The position numbers and the translations under genes were made by a program. Below, one piece after another: positions 1 through 8,689 of a DNA stretch of 64,000 nt. The stretch's first letter is position 1. Every line of letters starts with the position of its first letter. Under the pieces are notes generated by a model, which was given only the letters and a program-made list of their open reading frames with translations, did not search any database and was not told where the DNA came from. This DNA is from Sinorhizobium numidicum (GTDB lineage: Bacteria > Pseudomonadota > Alphaproteobacteria > Rhizobiales > Rhizobiaceae), in NCBI RefSeq assembly GCF_029892045.1, contig NZ_CP120367.1:1922001-1986000 (forward strand), read 5' to 3'.

Positions 1-581
1 TCCCTGCGCCGGCTCCATTGGTGCAGCAGCGTTGCGACCACCTCCTTGCCGCTGCCGGTCTCGCCGGCGACCAGCACGTCGACGTCGGTATCGGCGATGT
101 GCCTCAGCGTCTGACGCAGCCGTTCCATTACGGCGGTCTGGCCGATTAGTGGCAGGCTTTCGGAAGCACTCTCCGCCGCGCGCCGAAGCGCGCGGTTTTC
201 CATCACGAGGCGGCGTTTCTCCTCCGCGCGCCGCGCGCTTTGAACGAGGCGGTCGGCGGCAAACGGCTTGGCGATGAAGTCGTAGACCCCGTCCTGAATG
301 GCCTGTACGGCCATCGGTATGTCGCCGTGTCCGGTCACCAGAATGACGGGAAGGTCCGGGTCGAGCGCGGCGACTTTGCGGAAGAAGGCGAGGCCGTCCA
401 AGCCCGGCATGCGGATGTCGCTGACGACGATGCCGGCGAAGTCGGGGCGGAGCGCCGCGAGTGCTTCGGTTGCACTCGCGAAGGGCGAGACCGTGAAGCC
501 GGCGAGCTCCAGTGTCTGCTGCATCGCCTTGCGCAGGTCGCGGTCGTCATCGATCAGGAACACGTTTGATGCGCGGTTCAT
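1..581 (-). CDS. dctD: C4-dicarboxylate response regulator DctD, N-terminal part (cut by window edge)
   Basis: Sigma-54-dependent response regulator that activates dctA when phosphorylated by DctB. The visible 193 codons, read from an ATG at 581, give an N-terminal receiver domain with the acidic pair near residues 10-12 (LIDDDRD), a phosphorylation motif SDIRMPG and a KPF lysine, then a linker and the start of the AAA+ domain with the Walker A motif GETGSGKE close to the edge. The rest of the ATPase domain and the Fis-type DNA-binding domain lie outside the window. The start follows the dctB stop by 2 nt, so the two genes are almost certainly co-transcribed and translationally coupled. The identification is strong because of dctB and dctA next to it. 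Confidence 0.95.
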   Translation of the reverse strand, partial: MNRASNVFLIDDDRDLRKAMQQTLELAGFTVSPFASATEALAALRPDFAGIVVSDIRMPGLDGLAFFRKVAALDPDLPVILVTGHGDIPMAVQAIQDGVYDFIAKPFAADRLVQSARRAEEKRRLVMENRALRRAAESASESLPLIGQTAVMERLRQTLRHIADTDVDVLVAGETGSGKEVVATLLHQWSRRR

Positions 582-583
582 GC

Positions 584-2449
584 TCAAGCCTTCTGCAAAT
601 GGACGGTGAATGTGGTTCCGGACGGGCCGCTGTCGACTTCGATGGTGCCGCCGTAATCGGAGACAATCTCCTTCGAAATTGCCAATCCGAGGCCGAGCCC
701 CTCTTCCTTCGACGTGTTGAAAGGCGTGAAAAGTTCGTCCCGAATCTCGGTTGGGATGCCTGGGCCGTTGTCGGCAACCGTCAGGGTGACGCCGCCGGCT
801 GTCTCCGCGCAATCGACGCGAACTACTCCATCCGGTCCGTCACCGAGCGCTTCGAGCGCATTCTGGAGCAGATTGATCAGCACCTGTTCCAGTCGAATTC
901 GATTGCCGAGCGCCTTCAATTCATCGGGCGGCAGGGAGAGTTTGATCGTATCCATGCGCCCGGCAAAGCGGCTGCGCAGAAGAAGCAGCGCTCCCTCTAT
1001 CACGTCCTTCATCGCCGTCGGTTCGGCAGCGAAGTGGCCCTTGCGCGCGAAGCGGCGTAGCTCGTCGGTGATCGCGCCCACCCGCTCGGTGAGTTCCGCG
1101 ATGCTGGTAAGGTTGTCGGCAGCGGTCGCGCTCTGGCCGCGATCCAAGAAGGTGCGGGCATTGTCCGCATAGGCGCGGATTGTGGCGACGGGCTGGTTGA
1201 TTTCATGGGCGACGCCGGCTGCGACCTGGCCGAGGATCGCCAGCCGGTTGGCCTGCACGAGATCCTGCTGGACGGCCTGCAGCTTTTCGGTCGTCTGCCG
1301 ATGATCGGCGATTTCGATCTCGAGACTATCGCGCGCCATTCGGAGGTCGCGCGTCCTTTCCTCGACCCTTGCCTCCAGTTCGTTTCGCGCCAGCCTCTCT
1401 GCCGCTGACCGCGTCGCGATCATCTGCCGCCGGCGCAGGAGAAATGCCAACAAAGCCAGGAGCGGCACCAGCACCGCGAGCATCAAGAGTCGCGCTTCGC
1501 GTGCGCCGGCCGACAGGGCCGTTTCGATTGGCGACAATTGTTCGAGACGCCAATTGGTGGACGGCACCATCGTTTCGACCCGCAGAAACGCTTCGGGACT
1601 GCTGCCTGGGAGCAGAACGTCAAGAATGGTCGAGCCGTCGGCCATCGCTTCCAGTTGGCGGAAGGGAAGGGGCAGCAGGGGCGCGTCGCCGAATTGCAAG
1701 CTTTCGCGGATTTCGGCCGCCCGATCCTCGGGGATGGGCTCCGTCGTCATGAACCGCCAGGACGGCAGGCTGGCGATGAGCACGATGCCGCGACGGTCCG
1801 TGACATAGGCCGGCTTGCCGGAGGCGCGCCAATCGGCTTCGACGCCGTCGAATTCGAGCTTGGCGACGATGACCCCGAGCGGCCCGTCGGGCCCATCGAT
1901 CCGTCGGGAGATATAGAGTCCGGGGCGCCTGCTGACCGTTCCCATAGCGAAATGTTCAGCCTTGCCGTCGCGCAGCGCCAGCCGGAAATAGTCCCGGAAC
2001 GCGTAATCGTTGCCGACGAAACTCGTCGGCTCGCGCCAATTGCTGGCGGCGACCGCGACCCCGTCCCGCCCGATCAGATAGACGACGGCCGCTTCGGCGC
2101 TGGCGGCGAGACTTTCGAGCTTACGGTTGATCTGGTCCAGCGATCGTCCGTCCGCCGATATGAGTGCCTCGCGAATGGCCGTGTCGTCGGCGAGAACCAG
2201 TGGTAGTGCGCGTTGCCTTTCAATAACCGCACGCAGCAGCGATGCTTTCAGGCTGACGTCGATGCGGCTCTGATCGGCCAAGGCACCGAGCGCTTTTGCC
2301 CGGCCATATTCGCCGGCCACGAGAAAGCTGACCACCAGAAGTCCAACGGCGATGACGGTGAAAAACAACCAGGATCGCTGCGCCCGGCGGTGAAGCTCGC
2401 CTAGATTGATTGTGTCCAGAGCATGTGTGGTCATTGCGATATTGTGCAT
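584..2449 (-). CDS. dctB: C4-dicarboxylate sensor histidine kinase DctB
   Basis: Membrane sensor kinase that detects succinate, fumarate and malate in the periplasm, together with DctA, and phosphorylates DctD. The ATG at 2449 gives 621 aa, the usual length in Sinorhizobium; an in-frame ATG 15 codons upstream would run into the dctA control region. Visible parts are a first membrane segment at about residues 26-46, a periplasmic PAS/Cache-like sensor region to about 315, a second membrane segment at about 320-339, a coiled-coil stretch, the phosphoacceptor motif VAHEINQP with His415, and the N, G1 (DNGPGIP) and G2 (GLGLGLAIS) boxes of the ATPase domain. It is divergent from dctA and followed by dctD after 2 nt. 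Confidence 0.96.
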   Translation of the reverse strand: MHNIAMTTHALDTINLGELHRRAQRSWLFFTVIAVGLLVVSFLVAGEYGRAKALGALADQSRIDVSLKASLLRAVIERQRALPLVLADDTAIREALISADGRSLDQINRKLESLAASAEAAVVYLIGRDGVAVAASNWREPTSFVGNDYAFRDYFRLALRDGKAEHFAMGTVSRRPGLYISRRIDGPDGPLGVIVAKLEFDGVEADWRASGKPAYVTDRRGIVLIASLPSWRFMTTEPIPEDRAAEIRESLQFGDAPLLPLPFRQLEAMADGSTILDVLLPGSSPEAFLRVETMVPSTNWRLEQLSPIETALSAGAREARLLMLAVLVPLLALLAFLLRRRQMIATRSAAERLARNELEARVEERTRDLRMARDSLEIEIADHRQTTEKLQAVQQDLVQANRLAILGQVAAGVAHEINQPVATIRAYADNARTFLDRGQSATAADNLTSIAELTERVGAITDELRRFARKGHFAAEPTAMKDVIEGALLLLRSRFAGRMDTIKLSLPPDELKALGNRIRLEQVLINLLQNALEALGDGPDGVVRVDCAETAGGVTLTVADNGPGIPTEIRDELFTPFNTSKEEGLGLGLAISKEIVSDYGGTIEVDSGPSGTTFTVHLQKA

Positions 2450-2460
2450 GTTTTCGCCCA
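2443..2460. promoter_or_regulatory. Putative DctD upstream activator site, weaker copy
   Basis: TGTGCATGTTTTCGCCCA resembles the second, stronger site at 2476-2493 and lies 33 bp from it centre to centre, about three helical turns. It overlaps the dctB start codon at 2449. Tandem DctD sites upstream of dctA are known in rhizobia. The assignment rests on motif similarity and position. Confidence 0.6.
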
Positions 2461-2475
2461 GTAAGCCAGTCGCAC

Positions 2476-2493
2476 TGTGCGGATTCTCGCACA
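2476..2493. promoter_or_regulatory. Putative DctD upstream activator site, strong copy
   Basis: TGTGCGGATTCTCGCACA is an inverted repeat (TGTGCG-N6-CGCACA) about 75 bp upstream of the sigma-54 promoter at 2568-2583. Position and form fit the enhancer-type sites bound by DctD. Confidence 0.8.
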
Positions 2494-2567
2494 TGGAGAC
2501 GTGAGGAGAGTGGGGGCGAATTTATAAAAGTAAGTACATTCAATCGGTTGCTGATGCGGCCGCGAAC

Positions 2568-2583
2568 TGGCACGGGCGTTGCA
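2568..2583 (+). promoter_or_regulatory. Sigma-54 (-24/-12) promoter of dctA
   Basis: TGGCACGGGCGTTGCA matches the RpoN consensus TGGCAC-N5-TTGC exactly, with the GG and GC dinucleotides correctly spaced. It lies 96 bp before the dctA ATG and downstream of the two DctD-type sites. This agrees with established RpoN/DctD control of dctA. Confidence 0.93.
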
Positions 2584-2678
2584 ATTCCCTCCACATGACA
2601 GCCGCTGCTGTCGGTCTTCGGAAAAGTGGCCTGGGAGGCCCGGCAAACTGCCGGACTGGGCCCCGCGTGGAGGATATC

Positions 2679-4004
2679 ATGATCGCAGAACATTCCGCGG
2701 AAGTCCGCGGCAAGACACCCCTTTATCGGCACCTCTATGTGCAGGTCCTGGCGGCGATCGCCGCGGGCATTCTGCTCGGACATTTCTATCCCGATGTCGG
2801 CACCGAATTGAAGCCGCTTGGCGATGCCTTCATCAAACTCGTCAAGATGATCATCGCGCCGGTCATCTTTCTGACCGTCGCGACCGGCATTGCCGGCATG
2901 ACCGATCTTGCCAAGGTCGGGCGCGTCGCCGGCAAGGCGATGATCTATTTCCTGACTTTCTCTACGCTCGCTCTCATCGTGGGCCTGATCGTAGCCAATG
3001 TCGTACAGCCGGGCGCCGGGATGCATATCGATCCGGCATCGCTGGATATGAAGGCGGTTACCACCTATACCGAGAAGGCGCATGAGCAATCGATCACCGG
3101 CTTCGTGATGAACATCATTCCGACGACGCTGATCAGCGCCTTCGCCGATGGCGATATATTGCAGGTGCTGTTCATTTCGGTCCTCTTCGGCATCGCGCTG
3201 GCGATGGTCGGCAAGAAGGGCGAACCGGTCGTCGATTTCCTGCAGGCTTTGACCGCGCCGATCTTCCGGCTGGTGGCGATCCTGATGAAGGCGGCGCCGA
3301 TCGGTGCCTTCGGCGCCATGGCTTTCACCATCGGCAAGTACGGTATCGCTTCGATCGCCAACCTCGCGATGCTGATCGGGACCTTCTATCTCACCTCCTT
3401 CCTCTTCGTCTTCGTCGTGCTCGGCGCCGTCGCGCGCTACAACGGCTTCTCGATCGTCGCGCTCATTCGCTACATTAAGGAGGAGCTGCTGCTCGTCCTT
3501 GGAACGTCGTCTTCGGAAGCGGCTCTCCCGGGCCTCATGAGCAAGATGGAGAAGGCGGGCTGCAAACGTTCGGTCGTAGGCCTCGTCATTCCGACTGGCT
3601 ATTCCTTCAACCTCGACGGCACGAACATCTACATGAGGCTCGCTGCGCTCTTCATTGCGCAGGCGACCGACATTCAGCTCTCTTTCGGCGACCAGATCCT
3701 GCTGCTGCTCGTGGCGATGCTGAGTTCGAAGGGGGCTGCGGGCATCACCGGCGCCGGTTTCATCACGCTTGCAGCGACGCTTTCCGTCGTTCCCGCCGTG
3801 CCAGTCGCCGGCATGGCCCTGATCCTCGGCATCGACCGTTTCATGTCGGAATGCCGGGCGCTCACCAACTTCGTCGGCAATGCCGTCGCTACGGTCGTGG
3901 TGGCGAAGTGGGAGGGCGAACTGGATCAGGCTCGGTTCTCTGCCGTGCTCGGCGGCGCGGGGCGGGAAGAGCCCATTCCGGCGGCTGTTCAGCCCGCCGA
4001 ATAA
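2679..4004 (+). CDS. dctA: C4-dicarboxylate transport protein DctA
   Basis: Inner-membrane proton/cation symporter of the DAACS family that takes up succinate, fumarate and malate; in rhizobia it is needed for nitrogen fixation in nodules. The ATG at 2679, after a GTGGAGG ribosome site, gives 441 aa, the family length; the reading frame stays open 28 codons upstream but that part lies in the leader. The family's serine-rich hairpin [10 protein letters not shown] and the transport motif GYSFNLDGT are both visible, along with eight or more hydrophobic segments. It is a single gene ending in a strong terminator. Expression should depend on RpoN and DctBD. Confidence 0.98.
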   Translation: MIAEHSAEVRGKTPLYRHLYVQVLAAIAAGILLGHFYPDVGTELKPLGDAFIKLVKMIIAPVIFLTVATGIAGMTDLAKVGRVAGKAMIYFLTFSTLALIVGLIVANVVQPGAGMHIDPASLDMKAVTTYTEKAHEQSITGFVMNIIPTTLISAFADGDILQVLFISVLFGIALAMVGKKGEPVVDFLQALTAPIFRLVAILMKAAPIGAFGAMAFTIGKYGIASIANLAMLIGTFYLTSFLFVFVVLGAVARYNGFSIVALIRYIKEELLLVLGTSSSEAALPGLMSKMEKAGCKRSVVGLVIPTGYSFNLDGTNIYMRLAALFIAQATDIQLSFGDQILLLLVAMLSSKGAAGITGAGFITLAATLSVVPAVPVAGMALILGIDRFMSECRALTNFVGNAVATVVVAKWEGELDQARFSAVLGGAGREEPIPAAVQPAE

Positions 4005-4044
4005 CTTGCCTCCCAGGGCAGGACCGCACGACAAGTGCGATTTG

Positions 4045-4076
4045 GCGCGGTCTGGTTTCCAGACCGCGCTTTTTTT
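4045..4076 (+). terminator. Rho-independent terminator of dctA
   Basis: An 11-bp perfect stem (4045-4055 with 4059-4069, GC-rich, TTT loop) is followed by seven T residues. It lies 40 nt past the dctA stop. Confidence 0.93.
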
Positions 4077-4110
4077 CGACCACGCCGAAATGGTTTGCTC
4101 TCGAAGGCCA

Positions 4111-5034
4111 TCAGATTCCGTGTAGCACCTGCGTCGCCTTGACGGCGGCGGAGGCACGGTTTTCGACGCCGAGCTTCACGTAAATCTGCTCGAGATGTTT
4201 GGTGACCGTTCGGGAACTGAGGCCGAGAATCTCGCCGATATCGCGGTTGGACTTGCCCTTGGCGATCCACAGCAGCACCTCGGATTCGCGCTGTGTCAGC
4301 AGGAAATGCTGCCGCAACACCTCATCGTCACTCATGCCGTTCTCGGCCGTCAGGCGGAAGAGATATTCGTTGGCACCGATTGCGCCCAGGTATGATATCT
4401 GCAGGCTGGATTGTCCCGCCTGGTGCAGCGTGAAGGTATCTTCCCGTGCCGATCCTCTGCGCTCTTGCTGCTGCATCCATTCGGAGATGCGCCCGGTGAC
4501 GACCGAAAGACCATCGTCAGTTCCGGTGGCGGCATTGACGAGGCGGGTCGCCTGCGGCGTTGACCAGCGGACGGTGCCGTCGCCGCGCACGGCCACGAGA
4601 TGCCGGCCCGCCGCGTCGAGTGCGACCCTTGCGCTCTGCGCAGAGCGGGCATTGGAGAGATGGACCCGGATCCGCGCCCTGAGTTCGTCGATATTGATCG
4701 GTTTGGTAAGATAGTCGACGCCGCCCGCCTCGAGCGCGCGCACGACATGTTCGGTTTCCGTGAGCCCGGTCATGAAGATCACGGGAACCTGGGCCACCGA
4801 GGCACTTATCTTGAGCCGGGCACAGGTTTCAAACCCATCCATCCCCGGCATGACGGCATCGAGCAGGATGATGTCGGGAGTGATGCGGTCGGCGATGTTG
4901 AGCGCCGCATTGCCCGAGGTGGCGATCAGCACGGAAAAGCCTGACTGCTCCAGCGCCTCCGTCAGGAAGCCCAGTGCCTCTGGCGAGTCGTCGACCAGCA
5001 GGACAATGTCGCGCGGATTTACAGTCTCAGACAC
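4111..5034 (-). CDS. Response regulator, receiver plus LuxR-type DNA-binding domain
   Basis: Likely transcription factor partner of the large permease-kinase encoded just upstream. A GTG at 5034 gives 307 aa and overlaps the end of the kinase gene by 8 nt, indicating translational coupling; a longer frame with an ATG at 5106 would overlap the kinase by 80 nt. Residues about 10-125 form a receiver domain with Asp59 in LLDAVMPGMDG and a conserved KP lysine. A middle region (about 130-235) resembles a degenerate PAS-like segment. Residues about 245-303 form a LuxR/NarL helix-turn-helix (LTQRESEVL, SNRDIGEILGLSSRTVTKH). The target is unknown; the divergent urt operon is the obvious candidate. The gene is convergent with dctA. 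Confidence 0.85.
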   Translation of the reverse strand: MSETVNPRDIVLLVDDSPEALGFLTEALEQSGFSVLIATSGNAALNIADRITPDIILLDAVMPGMDGFETCARLKISASVAQVPVIFMTGLTETEHVVRALEAGGVDYLTKPINIDELRARIRVHLSNARSAQSARVALDAAGRHLVAVRGDGTVRWSTPQATRLVNAATGTDDGLSVVTGRISEWMQQQERRGSAREDTFTLHQAGQSSLQISYLGAIGANEYLFRLTAENGMSDDEVLRQHFLLTQRESEVLLWIAKGKSNRDIGEILGLSSRTVTKHLEQIYVKLGVENRASAAVKATQVLHGI

Positions 5035-8000
5035 GGGTACTCGCCTCCTCTGCTGCCAGCCCTTTGAGGAAGGCGTCGTAGCCCGTAAGGTCGAAGGCCC
5101 GGACATAGGCGCGCACGGCTTCAGCGAAGGCCTGGTTCTCCGGTTTCAGGGCAATCTCCGTCAGCTTCGACTCGATGCCTCTGACGTAGCCGATTTCGCC
5201 GAGCCGGATCAATTCTTCGACGTGGTGATTTCCAGGACTGGTTACAGGGTCGTTATTGGCGCTGGCGCCTTTGACGTCGCCTTCATGGATCCATTCGAGA
5301 CCGAGATGAATCGCCAGCTTGTCCGCAAGCTGGCGCACGCCGAAAGGCTTGGCGAGCGTGTCGCTGTGGCCGGTCGCCCCCGCCGCAGACCCGTCGCCGA
5401 TATTGGCCGACAATATGATCGCCGGCGCGGTTTGGCCGCTTTCCCTGAGCTTTGTAACCAGCTCCCAGCCGTTCATCCCCGGCATGGAGATGTCGATCAG
5501 GAACAAGTCGGGCCGGCTAGCTTCGAGCAGCGCCAGGCATTCCGCGCCGCTTGCCGCCGTCAGCACGACGAACTCGAGCGGTACCAACACCTCGCGCATG
5601 AGATCTCGGTGGTCTTCGTTGTCGTCCACCACGACAATGGTACGGCGCGGCCCCTTGTAGGATTTGATCCTTCGCACCGGGTCATTGATCGCCGCCGGCC
5701 GGTCGACTGCCGAGAGCATCAACCGGACCTTGAAGGCGGTGCCCTTATCCTTTTCGCTGGTAACGGAGATTTCACCGCCGAGCGTCTGCGTCAGCAGACG
5801 TGTGATGGTCAAGCCGAGGCCGAGCCCAGGCATACGATGCTCCGCCGCGCCGCGCTGAAACGGGTCGAAGATCCGCGGCAGATCCTTGTCGCTGATGCCG
5901 CGGCCGCTGTCTTCGATGGTGAAGGTCGCCACCTGACTGCGATAGGCGATGTCGAAACGGATGCAGCCCTGCTCAGTGAATTTCAGCGCGTTCGAGAGCA
6001 GGTTCACGAGGATCTGCCGAAGCCGCTTCTCGTCGGTGCGCACATATTGCGGCAGCGATGGCGCGCGGTTGTGCTCGAAGGCGAGCCCCTTGGCCTGCGC
6101 CTGCGGCCGGAACATGTCGACGATCTGATCGAGGAAATCGTGAATGTTGATCTCGTTGGAATAGACCTGCAGCTTACCGGCCTCGATCTTGGAAATGTCG
6201 AGCAGCCCGTCGATCAGCCCGGAGAGGTGATCGGCACTGCGCTTGATCACCTTGATGGCGCCTTGCCGGGAGGGCGGAATCGTCTCGTCTCGCTCTAGGA
6301 TCTGCGCGTAGCCGAGCACGGCGTTGAGCGGCGTTCGCAATTCGTGGCTGAGGCCGACGACATAGCGGCTCTTTGCGCGGTTGGCCGCTTCCGCCGCCTC
6401 CTTGGCGTTCTGCAAGGCTGCATCCGTCCGCTTGTGAGCGGCAATCTCTTTGAGCAGCAGTGTGTTTTGGCGGGAGGATTCTTCCTCGGCGACGACTCGG
6501 CTGTCATGAGCGAGCACGTAGAACCATGAGACGATCCCGGCGAAGATGGCGAAGACGAAGAAGACGATTGCGACCGTCCGCTCGACGACGGCGGCGGTCT
6601 CCGGCGAAGCGGCGGTCGTCTGATGCGCGATCATCGCGAGGATGATGCCGATGCCGGTGATCGACAGGACCGCTGAAATTGCATAGCGCCCGAGCCTGGT
6701 TGCGAGCTTCGTTGTAATTGCTTCAGGCAGCAACGTCTTGGCGACCGTGGCAATCTGCGTGTTCAGCCGCGCCTTCGGCTTGCACATATCGTGACAGCGG
6801 CTGTCGAGCGAACAGCAGAGCGAGCAGATCGGCGCGGCGTAGGCCGGGCACCAGGCCATGTCTTCCGGCTCGAATGGGTGCTCGCAGATGGAGCAGGTAA
6901 TCTCACTTTGACGAAACCAGCTCTTGCGCGGTTTGCGCGCCAGATAGAATTTTCCCTCCGTCCACCAGGCAATCAGCGGCGAGGCGATGAAGGCCGCAAC
7001 GAGCGCGATATAGGGCGCGAGCGAGGCGGCAATGGCACCCATGGCGCCGAAATGCGCGGTAAGCGCCAGGATTGCCGATACGCCCATGGTGCCGAGGCCG
7101 ACAGGATTGATGTCGTAGAGATGGGCGCGCTTGAACTCGATGCCCGGCGGCGACAGGCCGAGCGGCTTGTTGACGAAGAGGTCGGCGGAGATCGTGCAGA
7201 GCCAGGCCATGGCGATGATCGAGAAGATGCCGAGCGTCTCCTCAAGCAGGCGATAGATGCCAAGCTCCATCAGGAGGAGGGCGATCGCCACGTTGAAGAC
7301 CAGCCAGATGACGCGGCCGGGATGGCTGTGCGTCAGCCGCGAGAAAAAGTTCGACCACGCGAGCGACCCGGCATAGGCGTTCATCACGTTGATCTTCAAC
7401 TGCGAGACGACGACGAAGGCGGCCATCAGGAGCAGAGCGGCTGTGTCCGACGGAAAGATGTAGCCGAAGGCGGTGTAGTACATCTGCGCCGGATCGGCGG
7501 CCCTGGTTGAAGGCACGCCGGCGCTGAGCGCCAGCACGACGAGAAAGGAGCCGGCAAGCAGCTTCGGTGCGCCGACGATCACCCATCCGGATCCGGCCAA
7601 AAAGATGGCAATGCGGTGGTGGAGCTTGCGTTGGCCGTCTGGCGGCAGGAAGCGGAGGAAGTCCACCTGTTCGCCGATCTGTGCCATCAGCGCGAAGATC
7701 ACCGCGGAAGCCGCGCCGAACTCGACGAGATCGAAGGGAGCAATCGTGCCTGTGGGGCCGGAGGCATGGTGGATGCCTGCATAGGCGAGCCAGAGCCCGA
7801 CCTTTTCCCAATCGGCAAGCGCAATAAAGGCGAAGGGCAGGATGTTGAGGACGATCCAGAAGGGTTGCGTCATCAGTTGGAACTTGCTGATCAGCCGCAC
7901 GCCGTGCGTTACCAGCGGAATCACCACGACGGCGCTGACGATGTAGCCGATCCAAAGCGGTATGCCGAGCGCGAGTTCCAGCGCGCCGGACATGATCGAC

Positions 8001-8401
8001 GCTTCGATCGCGAAGAGGATGAAGGTGAAGCTCGCATAGATCAGCGACGTGATCGTCGAGCCGATATAGCCGAAGCTGGCACCGCGCGTCAGAAGGTCGA
8101 TATCGACGCCGTGGCGGATGGCATAGCGGCTGATCGGCAGGCCGACGAGAAGGATCATCACGCTGGCGACGAGGATGGCGACGATCGCATTGGTCGTGCC
8201 GTAGGACATGGTGATGGCGCCACCGATCGCTTCCAGCGCCAGGAAGGAGATCGCGCCGATCGCGGTCTGCGAGATGCGCTCGGAGGAAAAGCGCCGCGCG
8301 CTTTTTGCGGTGAAGCGCAAGGCATAGTCTTCGAGCGTCTGGTTGGCGACCCAGCGATTGTATTCTCGCCTGACGGGAATGATGCGCTGGCGTGCCGCCA
8401 T
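5027..8401 (-). CDS. NCS1 permease-hybrid histidine kinase fusion
   Basis: A 1,124-residue transporter-sensor. The ATG at 8401 follows GAGG by 6 nt; the frame is open further upstream but without a better ribosome site. Residues 1 to about 480 have the membrane pattern of the nucleobase/cytosine/hydantoin (NCS1) permease family. Residues 503-540 hold eight cysteines in CxxC and CxxCC spacings. Two further membrane segments lie at about 570-595 and 605-632. A HisKA motif SHELRTPLN has His686, followed by an ATPase domain (NLLSNALKF, DSGRGIS, GLGLGL) and a receiver with Asp970 (LIDISMPGMNGW). About 90 C-terminal residues have no clear domain, and no Hpt histidine was seen. The gene overlaps the response regulator by 8 nt and is divergent from urtA. 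By analogy with transporter-kinases such as CbrA it may sense solute flux; urea or a purine breakdown product is a guess from context. Confidence 0.9.
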   Translation of the reverse strand: MAARQRIIPVRREYNRWVANQTLEDYALRFTAKSARRFSSERISQTAIGAISFLALEAIGGAITMSYGTTNAIVAILVASVMILLVGLPISRYAIRHGVDIDLLTRGASFGYIGSTITSLIYASFTFILFAIEASIMSGALELALGIPLWIGYIVSAVVVIPLVTHGVRLISKFQLMTQPFWIVLNILPFAFIALADWEKVGLWLAYAGIHHASGPTGTIAPFDLVEFGAASAVIFALMAQIGEQVDFLRFLPPDGQRKLHHRIAIFLAGSGWVIVGAPKLLAGSFLVVLALSAGVPSTRAADPAQMYYTAFGYIFPSDTAALLLMAAFVVVSQLKINVMNAYAGSLAWSNFFSRLTHSHPGRVIWLVFNVAIALLLMELGIYRLLEETLGIFSIIAMAWLCTISADLFVNKPLGLSPPGIEFKRAHLYDINPVGLGTMGVSAILALTAHFGAMGAIAASLAPYIALVAAFIASPLIAWWTEGKFYLARKPRKSWFRQSEITCSICEHPFEPEDMAWCPAYAAPICSLCCSLDSRCHDMCKPKARLNTQIATVAKTLLPEAITTKLATRLGRYAISAVLSITGIGIILAMIAHQTTAASPETAAVVERTVAIVFFVFAIFAGIVSWFYVLAHDSRVVAEEESSRQNTLLLKEIAAHKRTDAALQNAKEAAEAANRAKSRYVVGLSHELRTPLNAVLGYAQILERDETIPPSRQGAIKVIKRSADHLSGLIDGLLDISKIEAGKLQVYSNEINIHDFLDQIVDMFRPQAQAKGLAFEHNRAPSLPQYVRTDEKRLRQILVNLLSNALKFTEQGCIRFDIAYRSQVATFTIEDSGRGISDKDLPRIFDPFQRGAAEHRMPGLGLGLTITRLLTQTLGGEISVTSEKDKGTAFKVRLMLSAVDRPAAINDPVRRIKSYKGPRRTIVVVDDNEDHRDLMREVLVPLEFVVLTAASGAECLALLEASRPDLFLIDISMPGMNGWELVTKLRESGQTAPAIILSANIGDGSAAGATGHSDTLAKPFGVRQLADKLAIHLGLEWIHEGDVKGASANNDPVTSPGNHHVEELIRLGEIGYVRGIESKLTEIALKPENQAFAEAVRAYVRAFDLTGYDAFLKGLAAEEASTRV

Positions 8402-8580
8402 GTTGCCTCGCGTGTCTCGCATTGCCGGCCGGGAAGACGCCAGTCTCCCTTTCGTAACACAGATGACCGGTACACGAAATTGCTGCATTGCGGCGGAAGC
8501 TTCCTTCTTCCCCCCGTGATCTACGCAAAATGACGTATGTGCACTGCAGCGCCCCTGTCGGATGATCGCGTCCGGGAATG

Positions 8581-8627
8581 GGAGCGGGATGGGCGGAAAA
8601 CCGCTTCACACTTTCCTATCCCGCTCC
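8581..8627. repeat. Palindromic intergenic repeat, family B (partial copy)
   Basis: Ten-base arms (8581-8590 and 8618-8627) enclose GGCGGAAAACCGC and CACACTTTCCT. The same arrangement occurs at 51740-51787 and, inverted, at 59764-59817. It lies between the permease-kinase gene and urtA, ending 62 nt before the urtA start. The second palindrome seen in the 59764 copy was not recognised here. Confidence 0.65.
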
Positions 8628-8689
8628 AAGCAACGGCTAACGAGAACGAGCACCACGTTGCGCGACCAGAACTAGAGGGGTTCATTGAG

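Noticed and set aside
2220..4157. A 645-codon open frame on the minus strand
   Set aside because: It is the antisense shadow of dctA and the dctB 5' region in GC-rich DNA; its product is highly charged with no domain, while dctA on the plus strand is unmistakable.
8637..8680. Possible sigma-54 promoter before urtA (GAGCACCACGTTGC)
   Set aside because: The essential GG at -24 is missing, so it does not meet the RpoN consensus.
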